From: Calditerrivibrio sp. | Lineage (GTDB): Bacteria > Chrysiogenota > Deferribacteres > Deferribacterales > Calditerrivibrionaceae | DNA length: 14,867 bases | Direction: 5' to 3' | NCBI GenBank assembly: GCA_020217115.1 | Contig: JAIWOA010000098.1 | Location: 1 to 14,867 of the forward strand | Shown here: piece by piece, positions 1 to 11,161 of the stretch | How the letters are laid out: the number at the start of each line of letters is the position of its first letter | How positions within the stretch are numbered: position 1 is the first letter of the stretch | Notes under the pieces: generated by a model | Seen by the model: the letters and a program-made list of their open reading frames with translations, nothing else | What the model was told of the DNA's origin: nothing | Database searches by the model: none | Translations under genes and position numbers: made by a program

Positions 1-42
1 TTAAACATAATATAAACAGTTTTCTACATAGTTTTAACAATA

Positions 43-62
43 AAAAATTTAAATAAATTTTT
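43..62. repeat. Perfect A/T-only inverted repeat (9-bp arms, 2-nt loop)
   Basis: AAAAATTTA at 43-51 and TAAATTTTT at 54-62 are exact reverse complements separated by AA. With no G or C it would melt easily, so it fits a DNA-unwinding segment better than a strong intrinsic terminator. Such repeats also arise by chance in sequence this AT-rich. Confidence 0.45.
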
Positions 63-84
63 AATAATTATTTGTATTTTTTAC

Positions 85-113
85 TTGTAAACAAAAAATA
101 TTTGCGTTATTAT
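85..113 (+). promoter_or_regulatory. Candidate sigma70 promoter for dnaN
   Basis: TTGTAA at 85-90 (4 of 6 against TTGACA) and TATTAT at 108-113 (5 of 6 against TATAAT) are 17 nt apart. This would start transcription near 120, about 43 nt before the dnaN start. A perfect TATAAT also lies at 134-139 but has no recognisable -35 at the right distance. The AT content makes chance matches likely. Confidence 0.3.
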
Positions 114-162
114 TATTACTGTATTTAAAATAATATAATAATACTAATAACCGGGAGTTGAT

Positions 163-1269
163 ATGCAATTCAAACTCGTAAAGCATGAAATATTTAATAT
201 ACTTCAAAATGCAATAAATTTTACAAGTTCTAAAAATATAAATACAATATTACAAAATGTTTATATATCAGCTGAAAATGGTAAAATAAATATTAAAACA
301 AATAGTATCATTTCAGGTTTCTGTGCCACTATAGATGCAAACGTAGAATCCGAAGGTGAAACGACAGTAGTGTGTAAAAAGCTATTAGATATAATAAAAG
401 AGCTTCCAGATAATTCTATAATAGATTTTAGTTTTGATGGTTCAAGACTAAAAATAATATCTGGTAAGGCGAGTTTTAGCCTTGCAACAATGTCACCTGA
501 GATGTTTCCATCTATGACGGAAATAACACCTGAGTATACTTTAAAATTAAAAAGTGCAGATCTCCTTGATATAATAGAAAAAACTCTTTTTTGTGTTGCA
601 AATAACGCTGCAAAAATAGAATTTACAGGCTTACATTTTAAAGTTTATGGGAATAAGCTTGAATTGCATTCTGCTGATTTTCAAAGAATAGCTACCGCCA
701 CAATAACCCTTAGTGATGAGCAATCCGATGAATTTATAATAAACATACCTAAAAAGACGGTTTCAGATATTTATAAAATGTTATCTCCTGAAATGGATGT
801 GGAAATTTACACAGATTTAAAACAATTAATGATAGTATCTGGTAATATAAAAGTATTTTCAAGATTAATAGAAAAAACAGTTAAATCGATAAGTTCATTA
901 TTTGCTGTTGAAACCCCAATAGAGGTAACTGTAAATAAAAATATGGTACTGGATGTACTCAGGAAAGTTATGGCGATCGCCAGTGAAATAACTCATGCAG
1001 TGGCTATTTCAATAAGTTCCAATTCATTTACGATGTATAGTTTGGAAACTGAGTATGGTCAAGGTGTTGATAAAATAGAAAATATCTACCATAAAGGTGA
1101 TGATATAGATATTGTAGTTAATGCAAGGTTACTCCATGAAATTTTGTCCCATATAGATAGTAACGATGTTATTTTTAAAATTACTGGAAGGAGAAATCCG
1201 ATATCGATTTTACCAGGTTCTGGAAATTACAAATATTTACTTGTTCCCCTTGCAGTTGATAGAGCTTAA
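163..1269 (+). CDS. dnaN: DNA polymerase III beta subunit (sliding clamp)
   Basis: This is the ring-shaped processivity clamp that tethers DNA polymerase III and other partners to DNA. At 368 aa it matches the usual length of about 366-380 and shows the expected three-domain order. Recognisable pieces are the CKKLLDIIKELPD segment (71-83), the SPEMFPSM segment that ends domain I (111-118), and the domain II stretch with GLHFK..GNKLEL (156-168). The start is supported by GGGAG at 153-157, five nt before ATG. The stop overlaps the recF start by one base. The protein is divergent at the partner-binding pocket: the common TDGHRL motif reads ADFQRI (171-176), and the C terminus reads LVPLAV plus three residues instead of an MPMRL-type end. 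The identification rests on length, these segments and the dnaN-recF-gyrB order. Confidence 0.93.
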   Translation: MQFKLVKHEIFNILQNAINFTSSKNINTILQNVYISAENGKINIKTNSIISGFCATIDANVESEGETTVVCKKLLDIIKELPDNSIIDFSFDGSRLKIISGKASFSLATMSPEMFPSMTEITPEYTLKLKSADLLDIIEKTLFCVANNAAKIEFTGLHFKVYGNKLELHSADFQRIATATITLSDEQSDEFIINIPKKTVSDIYKMLSPEMDVEIYTDLKQLMIVSGNIKVFSRLIEKTVKSISSLFAVETPIEVTVNKNMVLDVLRKVMAIASEITHAVAISISSNSFTMYSLETEYGQGVDKIENIYHKGDDIDIVVNARLLHEILSHIDSNDVIFKITGRRNPISILPGSGNYKYLLVPLAVDRA

Positions 1270-2279
1270 TGTCCATTGAAAGTATATATTTAAAGAATTT
1301 TAGAAATCATATTTTAAAAAAATTTCAATTTGACGAAAAAAACTTTATAGTAGGTAAAAATGGGAGTGGAAAAACTTCTATAGTAGAGGCAATTTACATA
1401 GTTTTTTCAGGAAGAAGTTTTAGAACTAATAGGCTCAGGAATGCTATAAATAATAACCATGACTTCTTTGAACTTAATGGTAGATTATCAGAAGAAGGTA
1501 TCTCTATACCTTTTAAGCTTACTTACAAAACAGGTAAGGAATTTTTTATCGATAAAAAAAAAGTAGAAAATAGTACGGAATTTATTTTAAAACACCCTAT
1601 CGTATGCTACTCACCTGAAAATGAGGGATTTTTATCTGATGAAATGGAGGTAAGAAGAAGGTTTCTTGATAGGTTGATAGGTTATGTATATCCCCAACAC
1701 ATTGTTAATCTAAAATCCTATTTAAAGTTGTTAAACATAAAAAAAAGTTATATACATAAAAAGATAAAAGATCCTTTACTATACTCCTCTATTCATGAAA
1801 AAATGATCTTTTTTGGAAATAGAATATCATCAAAAAGAGTAGAATTTATAGAAAAATTTAATTCGATTATAGATAAAAATATAAATGACTTTCCAACATT
1901 TTTAAGTGAAAATTTCTCTTTGAAATTTGCTGCAAGTGAGATACATGTCAGTTTGATAGACAGTGAGATAGCAAAAGGGATGGTGTTAACGGGGCCACAC
2001 AGAGACAAAATATCATTTTTAATTAATGGAAAAATATGTGAAAATTTTGCTTCTTTTGGACAAAGAAAGAGTCTATCACTTTTTTGCATCTACTGTTTTA
2101 TTAAAGTAGTTGAAGAATTTTTAAAATATGGTATAATAGTTATCTTGGACGATTTAGAGGCCGGGTTAGATGCTGAGCGGGTGAAGTTTTTTTTGGAAAA
2201 GATAAAACCCTCACAGCTTTTCATTACCGGACTTCCTAATAATACCTTTGAAAAATTTAACACAATAAATATTGAGTGA
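1269..2279 (+). CDS. recF: DNA replication and repair protein RecF (SMC-like ATPase)
   Basis: RecF is an ABC/SMC-type ATPase that works with RecO and RecR to load RecA at single-strand gaps. Motifs are in the correct order. The Walker A GKNGSGKTS is at 29-37, a conserved TGPHRD motif at 241-246, the ABC signature-like SFGQRKSL at 262-269, and the Walker B IIVILDD at 289-295, followed by a D-loop-like segment with LEAGLD. The length of 336 aa is slightly shorter than the usual 350-375. The ATG shares its A with the dnaN stop (TAATG) and has no clear Shine-Dalgarno, so translation probably depends on ribosomes finishing dnaN. The gene contains a run of nine A at 1554-1562 and eight T at 2187-2194, but the frame is intact through both. 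Confidence 0.96.
   Translation: MSIESIYLKNFRNHILKKFQFDEKNFIVGKNGSGKTSIVEAIYIVFSGRSFRTNRLRNAINNNHDFFELNGRLSEEGISIPFKLTYKTGKEFFIDKKKVENSTEFILKHPIVCYSPENEGFLSDEMEVRRRFLDRLIGYVYPQHIVNLKSYLKLLNIKKSYIHKKIKDPLLYSSIHEKMIFFGNRISSKRVEFIEKFNSIIDKNINDFPTFLSENFSLKFAASEIHVSLIDSEIAKGMVLTGPHRDKISFLINGKICENFASFGQRKSLSLFCIYCFIKVVEEFLKYGIIVILDDLEAGLDAERVKFFLEKIKPSQLFITGLPNNTFEKFNTINIE
2110..2137 (+). promoter_or_regulatory. Candidate internal promoter in recF ahead of gyrB
   Basis: TTGAAG at 2110-2115 and TATAAT at 2132-2137 are separated by 16 nt, and TG at 2129-2130 gives an extended -10 (TGnTATAAT). Transcription would begin near 2144, about 140 nt before gyrB, allowing gyrBA to be expressed apart from dnaN-recF. 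It lies inside coding sequence, so it is unproven. Confidence 0.38.
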
Positions 2280-4676
<2,397 letters not shown>

Positions 4677-4699
4677 TTGAATTTTAAAAGGGGTAACTA

Positions 4700-7114
4700 A
4701 TGTCGAAAGAAAAAGGTATTATTGATATAAGTATAGAAAATTCCATAAAGTCAAACTATCTCGATTATGCTATGAGTGTAATCGTTGGTAGAGCATTACC
4801 TGATGTGAGAGATGGTTTAAAGCCAGTTCATAGGAGAGTTTTGTATGCTATGCATGAGATGGGGCTTGTCCATAATAAGCCTTACAAAAAATCTGCAAGG
4901 GTAGTGGGGGATGTTATAGGTAAATTTCACCCCCATGGTGATTCTGCAGTTTACGATACATTGGTAAGGCTTGCTCAAGATTTTTCAATGCGTTATCCCC
5001 TTGTTGAAGGTCAGGGTAACTTCGGTTCAGTTGATGGTGATTCTGCTGCTGCAATGAGGTATACCGAAGTTAGAATGGAAAAGATAACGGATGAAATGTT
5101 ACTTGATATAGATAAAGATACCGTGGATTTTGCTCCAAACTATGATGGATCAATTGACGAACCGCTTGTATTGCCTACCAGAATACCCAATCTTCTTGTA
5201 AATGGTTCCAGTGGTATTGCTGTTGGTATGGCTACGAATATACCTCCCCACAATTTATCTGAAGTGATAGATGCACTTGTATACAAAATAGAGAATTCTG
5301 ATGCGACTCTTGATGATATCCTAAAGTTTATAAAAGGCCCAGATTTTCCTACAGCAGGTTTGTTACTTGGTACTTCAGATATGAAAAACGCATATCTGAC
5401 AGGGAGGGGTACAATAAAGATAAGGGCCAGGGCAGAGATTCAGGAGCTCAAATCTGGCAAAGAGCAGATAATTGTCACAGAGATCCCTTATCAGGTAAAC
5501 AAAGCTTCGATGATAGAGAAGATAGCAGAGCTTGTTAGAGATAAAGTTATTGTAGGTATAACAGAGCTTAGAGATGAATCTGATAGGGATGGCATAAGGG
5601 TTGTCATAGAGGTAAAGCGGGGAGAGCAGGCTGAAGTCATATTAAACCAGCTGTACAAATTTACCCAGATGGAGGTATCCTTTGGTATAAATACGGTTGC
5701 CCTTGTAAATGGTAGACCTGTAACACTTCCTTTGATGAAAATATTGGATGAATTTATTGGTCACAGAATCACAGTTGTAACGAGAAGAACAGCATACCTT
5801 TTGAAGAAAGCAGAGGAAAGGCTGCATATTTTAGAGGGTCTTAAGATAGCTGTAGAAAATATAGATGAGGTTATTGCTATAATAAAAGGTTCTCCAGATG
5901 TAAAGGAGGCTAAGGTAAGGCTGATTAGTAGATTTAATTTTTCAGAGGTTCAGGTTTCTGCAATACTTGATATGAGACTTCAAAAGCTTACAGGTCTCGA
6001 AATAGAAAAATTGATGGAGGAATATAAAGAAACTTTAAAAAATATTGAATACTATAAGACTATTTTAAGTAACCATAGTGTTATGATGTCTATTATAAAA
6101 GAGGAACTAATTGATATTAAAAATAAGTATGGTGATAAAAGAAAAACTGAGATAATATATGATCACAATGAATTAAGTATAGAGGATCTTATCCCTGACA
6201 CGGAGACAGTTGTTACCATTACCAATCAGGGTTACATTAAAAGGACAGCTCTAAGTTTCTTCTCTTCACAGAAGAGGGGAGGCAAAGGTAAATCTGCGAC
6301 ATTGAGTAAAGGTGAAGATTTCATAGAAAATATACTTGTTACGACAAATCATTCCAAACTTCTATTTTTTACTAATACAGGTAAAATCCATTTTTTAAAG
6401 GTTTATGAGCTTCCTGAGTCTGCTCCTGGTACCAGAGGTAGGCATATATCAAATCTTTTGACTTTACAACAGGGTGAGAATATAGCTTCTGTGGTTACCC
6501 TGTCAGACTCGGACCATGATAGATATATATTTATGTGCACTAAGATGGGTGTTGTAAAAAAGACATCTGTAGATGATTTTAAAAGTGGTAGAAGTGGAAT
6601 AGTTGCCCTAAAATTGAGGGAAAATGATGAGCTGGTATCAACTGTTATTACCACAGATATGGATAATATTATAATAGCAACAAGAAATGGGAAAACTATA
6701 CAGTTTGAATCTAAAGAAGTTAGAGATATGGGAAGAAATGCAACTGGGGTAAGGGGTATCTCCCTTGATGAGGGTGATTATGTTGTTTCAATGGAGGTTT
6801 TGACTGGAGCATCCCTGATATTAACAGTTACAACAAATGGCTATGGTAAGTGTTCCCTTCTTTCAGATTATAGAATTCAATCAAGGGGTGGCAAGGGGTT
6901 AAAGTTGTCCAAAGTTACCCCAAAAACAGGCCCTATTTGTGGAGCCAAACAGGTTAATATTGAGGAAGATGTTATGCTTATGAGTAAATCTGGCAAGGTT
7001 ATCAGGATTGCAGTTTCTGATATACCTGTTCTTGGAAGGGATACTCAAGGGGTAAAGCTTATGAATGTTGTGGATGATGAGATTGTTTCTTTTGCTATAG
7101 TAAAGGAGGAATAG
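4700..7114 (+). CDS. gyrA: DNA gyrase subunit A
   Basis: GyrA is the DNA breakage-reunion subunit of gyrase, partner of GyrB encoded 23 nt upstream. The winged-helix domain has the catalytic tyrosine in AAMRYTEV (Tyr121) and the quinolone-determining segment [18 protein letters not shown] (70-87), where Ser82 and Asp86 are the quinolone-sensitive residues. The C-terminal beta-pinwheel starts near residue 500 and carries the GyrA box as QKRGGKG (524-530), one conservative change from QRRGGKG. This supports gyrase rather than topoisomerase IV ParC. A second box-like QSRGGKG lies in a later blade. The length of 804 aa is normal for the family. The start has AAGGGG at 4688-4693, six nt before ATG. 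folD begins directly after the stop. Confidence 0.98.
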   Translation: MSKEKGIIDISIENSIKSNYLDYAMSVIVGRALPDVRDGLKPVHRRVLYAMHEMGLVHNKPYKKSARVVGDVIGKFHPHGDSAVYDTLVRLAQDFSMRYPLVEGQGNFGSVDGDSAAAMRYTEVRMEKITDEMLLDIDKDTVDFAPNYDGSIDEPLVLPTRIPNLLVNGSSGIAVGMATNIPPHNLSEVIDALVYKIENSDATLDDILKFIKGPDFPTAGLLLGTSDMKNAYLTGRGTIKIRARAEIQELKSGKEQIIVTEIPYQVNKASMIEKIAELVRDKVIVGITELRDESDRDGIRVVIEVKRGEQAEVILNQLYKFTQMEVSFGINTVALVNGRPVTLPLMKILDEFIGHRITVVTRRTAYLLKKAEERLHILEGLKIAVENIDEVIAIIKGSPDVKEAKVRLISRFNFSEVQVSAILDMRLQKLTGLEIEKLMEEYKETLKNIEYYKTILSNHSVMMSIIKEELIDIKNKYGDKRKTEIIYDHNELSIEDLIPDTETVVTITNQGYIKRTALSFFSSQKRGGKGKSATLSKGEDFIENILVTTNHSKLLFFTNTGKIHFLKVYELPESAPGTRGRHISNLLTLQQGENIASVVTLSDSDHDRYIFMCTKMGVVKKTSVDDFKSGRSGIVALKLRENDELVSTVITTDMDNIIIATRNGKTIQFESKEVRDMGRNATGVRGISLDEGDYVVSMEVLTGASLILTVTTNGYGKCSLLSDYRIQSRGGKGLKLSKVTPKTGPICGAKQVNIEEDVMLMSKSGKVIRIAVSDIPVLGRDTQGVKLMNVVDDEIVSFAIVKEE

Positions 7115-7963
7115 ATGGCTACTATTATCGATGGGAAAAAATTATCTGAAAAGATAAGAAGTGGTTTAAAGAGTAAGGTTGATTATTATAAAGAAAAATT
7201 TGGAAAAGTTCCTGGTATTGCAGTTATCCTTGTTGGGGATGATCCAGCAAGTAATGTTTACGTAAATATGAAGGAAAAATCTTGTAATGAAGCAGGTTAT
7301 AAATCTGTAGTGGAAAGGATTTCCAAAGATTCAAGTACAGACGAACTGCTTGGTTTAGTTAACAAATACAATAAAGATAATAGCATACATGGGATCCTTG
7401 TTCAGCTGCCACTTCCAAAACAGATAGATGAGAAGAAGATACTTTTTGCCATTAATCCTGCTAAGGATGTGGATGGATTCCATCCCTTCAATGTTGGTTT
7501 GATGCATATTGGTGAGGATACTTTATATCCATGTACACCCTACGGTGTTATGAAGATGTTTGAAGAGTATGGTATCGATTTGACAGGGAAAAATGCCGTT
7601 GTTCTTGGGAGAAGTAATATTGTAGGGAAACCTATGGCAAGTCTCCTCATAAAGGCAAATGCAACTGTTACGATATGTCACTCTAAAACAAAAAATTTGC
7701 CAGAGGTATGTGCTGCTGCAGATATTTTAGTAGCGGCTATTGGTAAAGCAAATTTTGTTACCAGAGAGTTTGTAAAGCCTGGTGCTGTTGTCATTGATGT
7801 TGGTATAAACCGTCTCGAAGGGAAGCTTGTGGGGGATGTAAAATATGATGAGGTAGAGCCCATTGCTTCATACATCACACCTGTTCCTGGTGGTGTTGGT
7901 CCTATGACAATCACGATGCTGATGTTTAACACGATGAAAGCCTTTGAAAAGACTTTAATGTAA
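7115..7963 (+). CDS. folD: Bifunctional methylene-THF dehydrogenase / methenyl-THF cyclohydrolase
   Basis: This cytosolic enzyme interconverts 5,10-methylene-THF, 5,10-methenyl-THF and 10-formyl-THF with NADP. Diagnostic features are the YVNMK catalytic segment (Tyr49, Lys53), QLPLP (Gln97), NPAKDVDGFHP (114-124), the nucleotide-binding GRSNIVGKP segment, and PVPGGVGPMT near the C terminus. The length of 282 aa is typical. The ATG directly abuts the gyrA stop and has a strong Shine-Dalgarno, AAGGAGGA at 7103-7110. The neighbour mnmE starts 11 nt downstream. Its product, methylene-THF, is the one-carbon donor used by MnmE-MnmG, so co-expression makes biochemical sense, although that link is inference. 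Confidence 0.97.
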   Translation: MATIIDGKKLSEKIRSGLKSKVDYYKEKFGKVPGIAVILVGDDPASNVYVNMKEKSCNEAGYKSVVERISKDSSTDELLGLVNKYNKDNSIHGILVQLPLPKQIDEKKILFAINPAKDVDGFHPFNVGLMHIGEDTLYPCTPYGVMKMFEEYGIDLTGKNAVVLGRSNIVGKPMASLLIKANATVTICHSKTKNLPEVCAAADILVAAIGKANFVTREFVKPGAVVIDVGINRLEGKLVGDVKYDEVEPIASYITPVPGGVGPMTITMLMFNTMKAFEKTLM

Positions 7964-7974
7964 ATATATTTCAT

Positions 7975-9288
7975 ATGGATGCAATAGTTGCTCCAATTAC
8001 TCCACTTCTAACCTCTGCTGTTATTGTGGTGAGATTGTCTGGTGATGATCTGTCCAGAGTACTTGATTTTTTCACAATTGACAAACTGGAGTTTCGTAAA
8101 GCAATATTTTGTAAGTATAGGGGTTCTGAGTTATCTGATGATGTTATTTTGACCTATTTTAAAGCACCTAATTCCTTTACGGGGGAAGATGTAATAGAAG
8201 TTTCTTTCCATGGGAACCCTATTATAGTTTCCTCTTTTTTAAAAGACATGTACAGTTTGGGGATAAGGGCAGCTGAGCCTGGTGAATTTAGCAAAAGGGC
8301 TTTTTTAAATGGTAAAATGGATCTTGCCCAATCTGAAGCTATTGCAGAATTAATAAATTCGAAATCAAAATATTCTATACAATTTTCCTATAAGCTTTTA
8401 TCTGGAGCTTTAAGGTCTAAGGTTGACTACCTTGTTGAAAGAGTTATTAATATCGGTTCTGTTGTAGAGGCTTTTGTTGAGTTTCCAGATGAGGATTTAG
8501 ATCCAGGAAATTTCACAGAACTTTTTAGAGAGATAGATGTTGTTGTCAAGGATGTATCAGATCTAATCAAGTCATATAGTGTGATAAACCATTACAAAAA
8601 TGGATTTTCTGTTGTTATTGCTGGAAAGCCTAATGTGGGGAAGTCTTCCTTACTCAATTATTTAATTTCTCAGGAGAGGTCTATTGTCTCTGATATACCT
8701 GGTACTACAAGGGATTATATTGTAGAACATGCAGATCTGGATGGTGTACCAATAAAGCTTATAGATACTGCTGGGATTAGGGCAACTTCTGAAAAGATTG
8801 AATCTGCCGGGATAGAAAAATCTAAGGAACTTATAAACAATGCAGATTTAGTAATCGATCTTTTTGATGCTTCAAGTTTTACCGATGAAGATAGGTATCT
8901 TATAGAGATTACAGAGGGTAAAAATAGGTTACTTTTTGTTAATAAGTCTGATCTTCTTGAGAATTTTCCGTTGGAGTTTGATCTTTTATTTTCCATAAAA
9001 TATAATAAAAATCTTGATATGATTGTTCCTATGATTAAGTCTAAGCTGATCCCTTCAGACTCTGATGCTTTGTCTACAGGGGTTATGATAAATGAGAGGC
9101 ACAGGCACCTTTTTTCAATCTTTATAGATGCTATGAATAAACTAAAGGTCGCTTTAAATAGATCTGATCTTGATGTGGCAACCTTTGAGATTGGAGAATC
9201 GTTGAATATTTTGTACGAAATTACAGGAGAAAGGTATACTGAAGATATTTTGAATACTATTTTTGAAAAATTTTGCATAGGTAAATAG
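7975..9288 (+). CDS. mnmE: tRNA uridine-5-carboxymethylaminomethyl(34) synthesis GTPase MnmE
   Basis: MnmE pairs with MnmG to modify the wobble uridine at C5 in tRNAs, using GTP hydrolysis and a folate-bound carbon. The G domain is complete: G1 GKPNVGKSS (217-225), GTTRD (243-247), DTAG (264-267) and NKSD (323-326). The C terminus ends in CIGK, the hallmark catalytic tail. The N-terminal folate-binding domain has PGEFSKRAFLNGK (102-114) but is unusual. The segment after ITP reads LLTSAVIVV instead of the common glycine-rich PGxGGIGII. The usual HGGP-type motif reads HGNP (79-82). The 437 aa length is near the usual 450. No Shine-Dalgarno is visible in the 11-nt gap after folD, so translation is probably coupled. 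The start is chosen because MDAIVA aligns with family N termini. Confidence 0.96.
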   Translation: MDAIVAPITPLLTSAVIVVRLSGDDLSRVLDFFTIDKLEFRKAIFCKYRGSELSDDVILTYFKAPNSFTGEDVIEVSFHGNPIIVSSFLKDMYSLGIRAAEPGEFSKRAFLNGKMDLAQSEAIAELINSKSKYSIQFSYKLLSGALRSKVDYLVERVINIGSVVEAFVEFPDEDLDPGNFTELFREIDVVVKDVSDLIKSYSVINHYKNGFSVVIAGKPNVGKSSLLNYLISQERSIVSDIPGTTRDYIVEHADLDGVPIKLIDTAGIRATSEKIESAGIEKSKELINNADLVIDLFDASSFTDEDRYLIEITEGKNRLLFVNKSDLLENFPLEFDLLFSIKYNKNLDMIVPMIKSKLIPSDSDALSTGVMINERHRHLFSIFIDAMNKLKVALNRSDLDVATFEIGESLNILYEITGERYTEDILNTIFEKFCIGK

Positions 9289-9301
9289 AAGAGGAGTTTT
9301 A

Positions 9302-11161
9302 ATGATTTCTTATTCCAATTATTATGATGTTGTTGTTGTTGGTGCTGGACATGCTGGGATAGAAGCTGCCCTTGTTTCTGCAAGGATGGGAGCAAAAACA
9401 TTGCTGCTTACAATATATATTGAAACAATCGCTCAAATGAGTTGCAACCCTGCTATAGGGGGGCTTGCAAAGGGGTGCCTTGTAAAGGACATTGATGCTC
9501 TTGGTGGAGAGATGGGTAAATGTATAGATGCTACAGGAATTCAATTTAGAATTCTTAACAAAAAAAAGGGGCCAGCTGTAAGAAGTTCCAGGGCTCAGGC
9601 AGATAAAAAGCTTTATAGGCTCTATATGACTGATAAGTTAATGAATACAGAGAATCTTTTTGTTAAGCAGGCTGTGGTAACAGATATTTTGGCTAAAAAT
9701 GGTGAAGTTATAGGGGTAGAGTGTGATACAGGATACATGTTTACATGTAAATCTCTTGTTTTAACGACAGGTACCTTTTTAAATGGTTTAATACATATAG
9801 GGGACAAAAGATATCAAGCTGGAAGGGCTAACGAATTTGCATCTACCCATCTGTCTGATTCGCTTAAAAATTTGGGTTTTGATCTACAAAGATTAAAAAC
9901 TGGCACTCCAGCCAGACTACATGCAGATACTATAAATTGGGATGTGTTGGAGGAGCAGAAAGGGGATAATCCTCCAGAACCTTTTTCCTTTGAAACAGAG
10001 TCAGTACCTTTAAAACAGGTATCATGTTTTATAGCACATACAAACGAAAAAACCCATGAAATTATTCGAAACAATATGCATCGTTCACCTCTCTACTCAG
10101 GGGTTATACAGGGTATAGGCCCAAGGTACTGTCCATCTATTGAAGATAAGGTAAAAAAATTTCCAGATAAAAGTAGGCATCAGATATTTTTAGAACCTGA
10201 AGGTCTTGATACAAAGGAAATTTACGCAAATGGATTTTCCTCTTCACTTCCCATCGATGTTCAGATTGCCATGTACCGCTCCCTCGTGGGATTGGAAAAT
10301 GTAGAATTTATAAGACCTGCCTATGCAATAGAATACGATTTTGTTCAGCCTACAGAGCTTTATCCCACATTGGAAACTAAGAAGGTTAAAGGTCTATTTT
10401 TTGCTGGTCAGATAAATGGTACTACAGGTTATGAAGAGGCTGCTGCTCAGGGGATTGTAGCTGGGATAAATGCAGTATTATCTATTGATAAAAGATCTTT
10501 TACTCTTGGTAGAGATGAGAGTTTTATTGGCGTTATGATAGATGATCTTGTTACAAAGGGGGTTGATGAACCTTATAGGATGTTTCATTCTCGTGCAGAA
10601 TACAGGCTTTTGTTAAGGGAAGATAATGCTGAGTTTCGCCTCATCGATAAAGGTTATGCTATAGGCACCATATCTGCATCAAGGTATAATAGGTTTCTTT
10701 CTGAAAAAGAAATGTTGGAGAGATGCCTTGCTGATCTTTCTTCGTTAAGATTAACAGGTAACGATGATCTAAAAAGCTTTATGTCTAACATTGGGATAAA
10801 TCTTGACAGAGGTTATTCTTTGTTAGAGCTATTAAAGAGACCTGAAGTAGAGATTGATGTTATTAAGAAATTTTTGCCACCTTATCCTGAAAAGATTTTA
10901 AATTTTGCATCTATTCGTGTGAAGTATGAAGGTTATATAAAAAAACAGGAAGATGATGCAAAGAAATTAATAAAGATTGAGAAAATAAAGATTCCTGAAG
11001 ATATAGACTATTCCAGAATTGTTGGACTCAGACGTGAGTATGTGGAAAAATTAAATGCTATCAAGCCTAAAACACTTGGGCAAGCTTTAAGGATTAAAGG
11101 GATGACACCGGCTGCGGTCTCATTGCTGCATATTTATATAAAATCTAACAATCATGATTGA
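9302..11161 (+). CDS. mnmG: tRNA uridine-5-carboxymethylaminomethyl(34) synthesis enzyme MnmG
   Basis: MnmG is the FAD- and NADH-binding partner of MnmE in tRNA wobble-uridine modification. The Rossmann motif GAGHAG is at 14-19, and the conserved QMSCNPAIGG segment at 45-54 contains Cys48. LNKKKGPAVRSSRAQAD (85-101) follows, then the second conserved cysteine Cys242 in VSCFIAHTNEKTH. GPRYCPSIEDK and the family signature GQINGTTGYEEAAAQG are also present. The C terminus has the helical YRMFHSRAEYRLLLREDNA region and ends near 619 aa, as expected. One hallmark position differs: the common GKGHLV or AKGHLV reads AKGCLV (Cys59). The start has GAGGAG at 9291-9296, five nt before ATG. The end overlaps rsmG by 8 nt. 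Confidence 0.97.
   Translation: MISYSNYYDVVVVGAGHAGIEAALVSARMGAKTLLLTIYIETIAQMSCNPAIGGLAKGCLVKDIDALGGEMGKCIDATGIQFRILNKKKGPAVRSSRAQADKKLYRLYMTDKLMNTENLFVKQAVVTDILAKNGEVIGVECDTGYMFTCKSLVLTTGTFLNGLIHIGDKRYQAGRANEFASTHLSDSLKNLGFDLQRLKTGTPARLHADTINWDVLEEQKGDNPPEPFSFETESVPLKQVSCFIAHTNEKTHEIIRNNMHRSPLYSGVIQGIGPRYCPSIEDKVKKFPDKSRHQIFLEPEGLDTKEIYANGFSSSLPIDVQIAMYRSLVGLENVEFIRPAYAIEYDFVQPTELYPTLETKKVKGLFFAGQINGTTGYEEAAAQGIVAGINAVLSIDKRSFTLGRDESFIGVMIDDLVTKGVDEPYRMFHSRAEYRLLLREDNAEFRLIDKGYAIGTISASRYNRFLSEKEMLERCLADLSSLRLTGNDDLKSFMSNIGINLDRGYSLLELLKRPEVEIDVIKKFLPPYPEKILNFASIRVKYEGYIKKQEDDAKKLIKIEKIKIPEDIDYSRIVGLRREYVEKLNAIKPKTLGQALRIKGMTPAAVSLLHIYIKSNNHD

Larger units (their letters stand above)
1..162. 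other. AT-rich non-coding leader upstream of dnaN, possible origin-proximal region
   Basis: This stretch is almost entirely A and T and has no credible reading frame. In many bacteria the dnaA-dnaN gap carries DnaA boxes and the unwinding element, so an origin role is plausible. The sequence itself shows only one weak DnaA-box-like 9-mer, TTTTCTACA at 20-28, which is 7 of 9 against TTATCCACA. It also shows an A/T-only inverted repeat at 43-62 and runs of TTA/TAA triplets around 106-150. No cluster of good DnaA boxes is present, so the main origin may lie outside the window. What is seen is the composition and the repeat; an origin function is inference. Confidence 0.4.

Noticed and set aside
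972..981. GGCGATCGCC palindrome in dnaN, like the cyanobacterial HIP1 element
   Set aside because: Only one copy was noticed and it lies in coding sequence; nothing else suggests a cyanobacterium.
1554..1562. Nine-A run in recF as a possible frameshift
   Set aside because: The reading frame continues with correct RecF motifs on both sides, so there is no disruption.
4907..4960. Quinolone-resistance change in GyrA
   Set aside because: Ser82 and Asp86 are the sensitive-type residues, so no resistance substitution is visible.
8715..9401. 228-codon open frame on the minus strand opposite mnmE
   Set aside because: It overlaps well-supported mnmE and mnmG coding sequence and reads as low-complexity serine/leucine-rich antisense translation with no motif.
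9560..9571. Run of eight A followed by GGGG in mnmG, containing an A AAA AAG slippery heptamer in frame
   Set aside because: The bases encode the conserved LNKKKGPAV segment and I see no downstream stem-loop or useful alternative frame, so programmed frameshifting is not supported.
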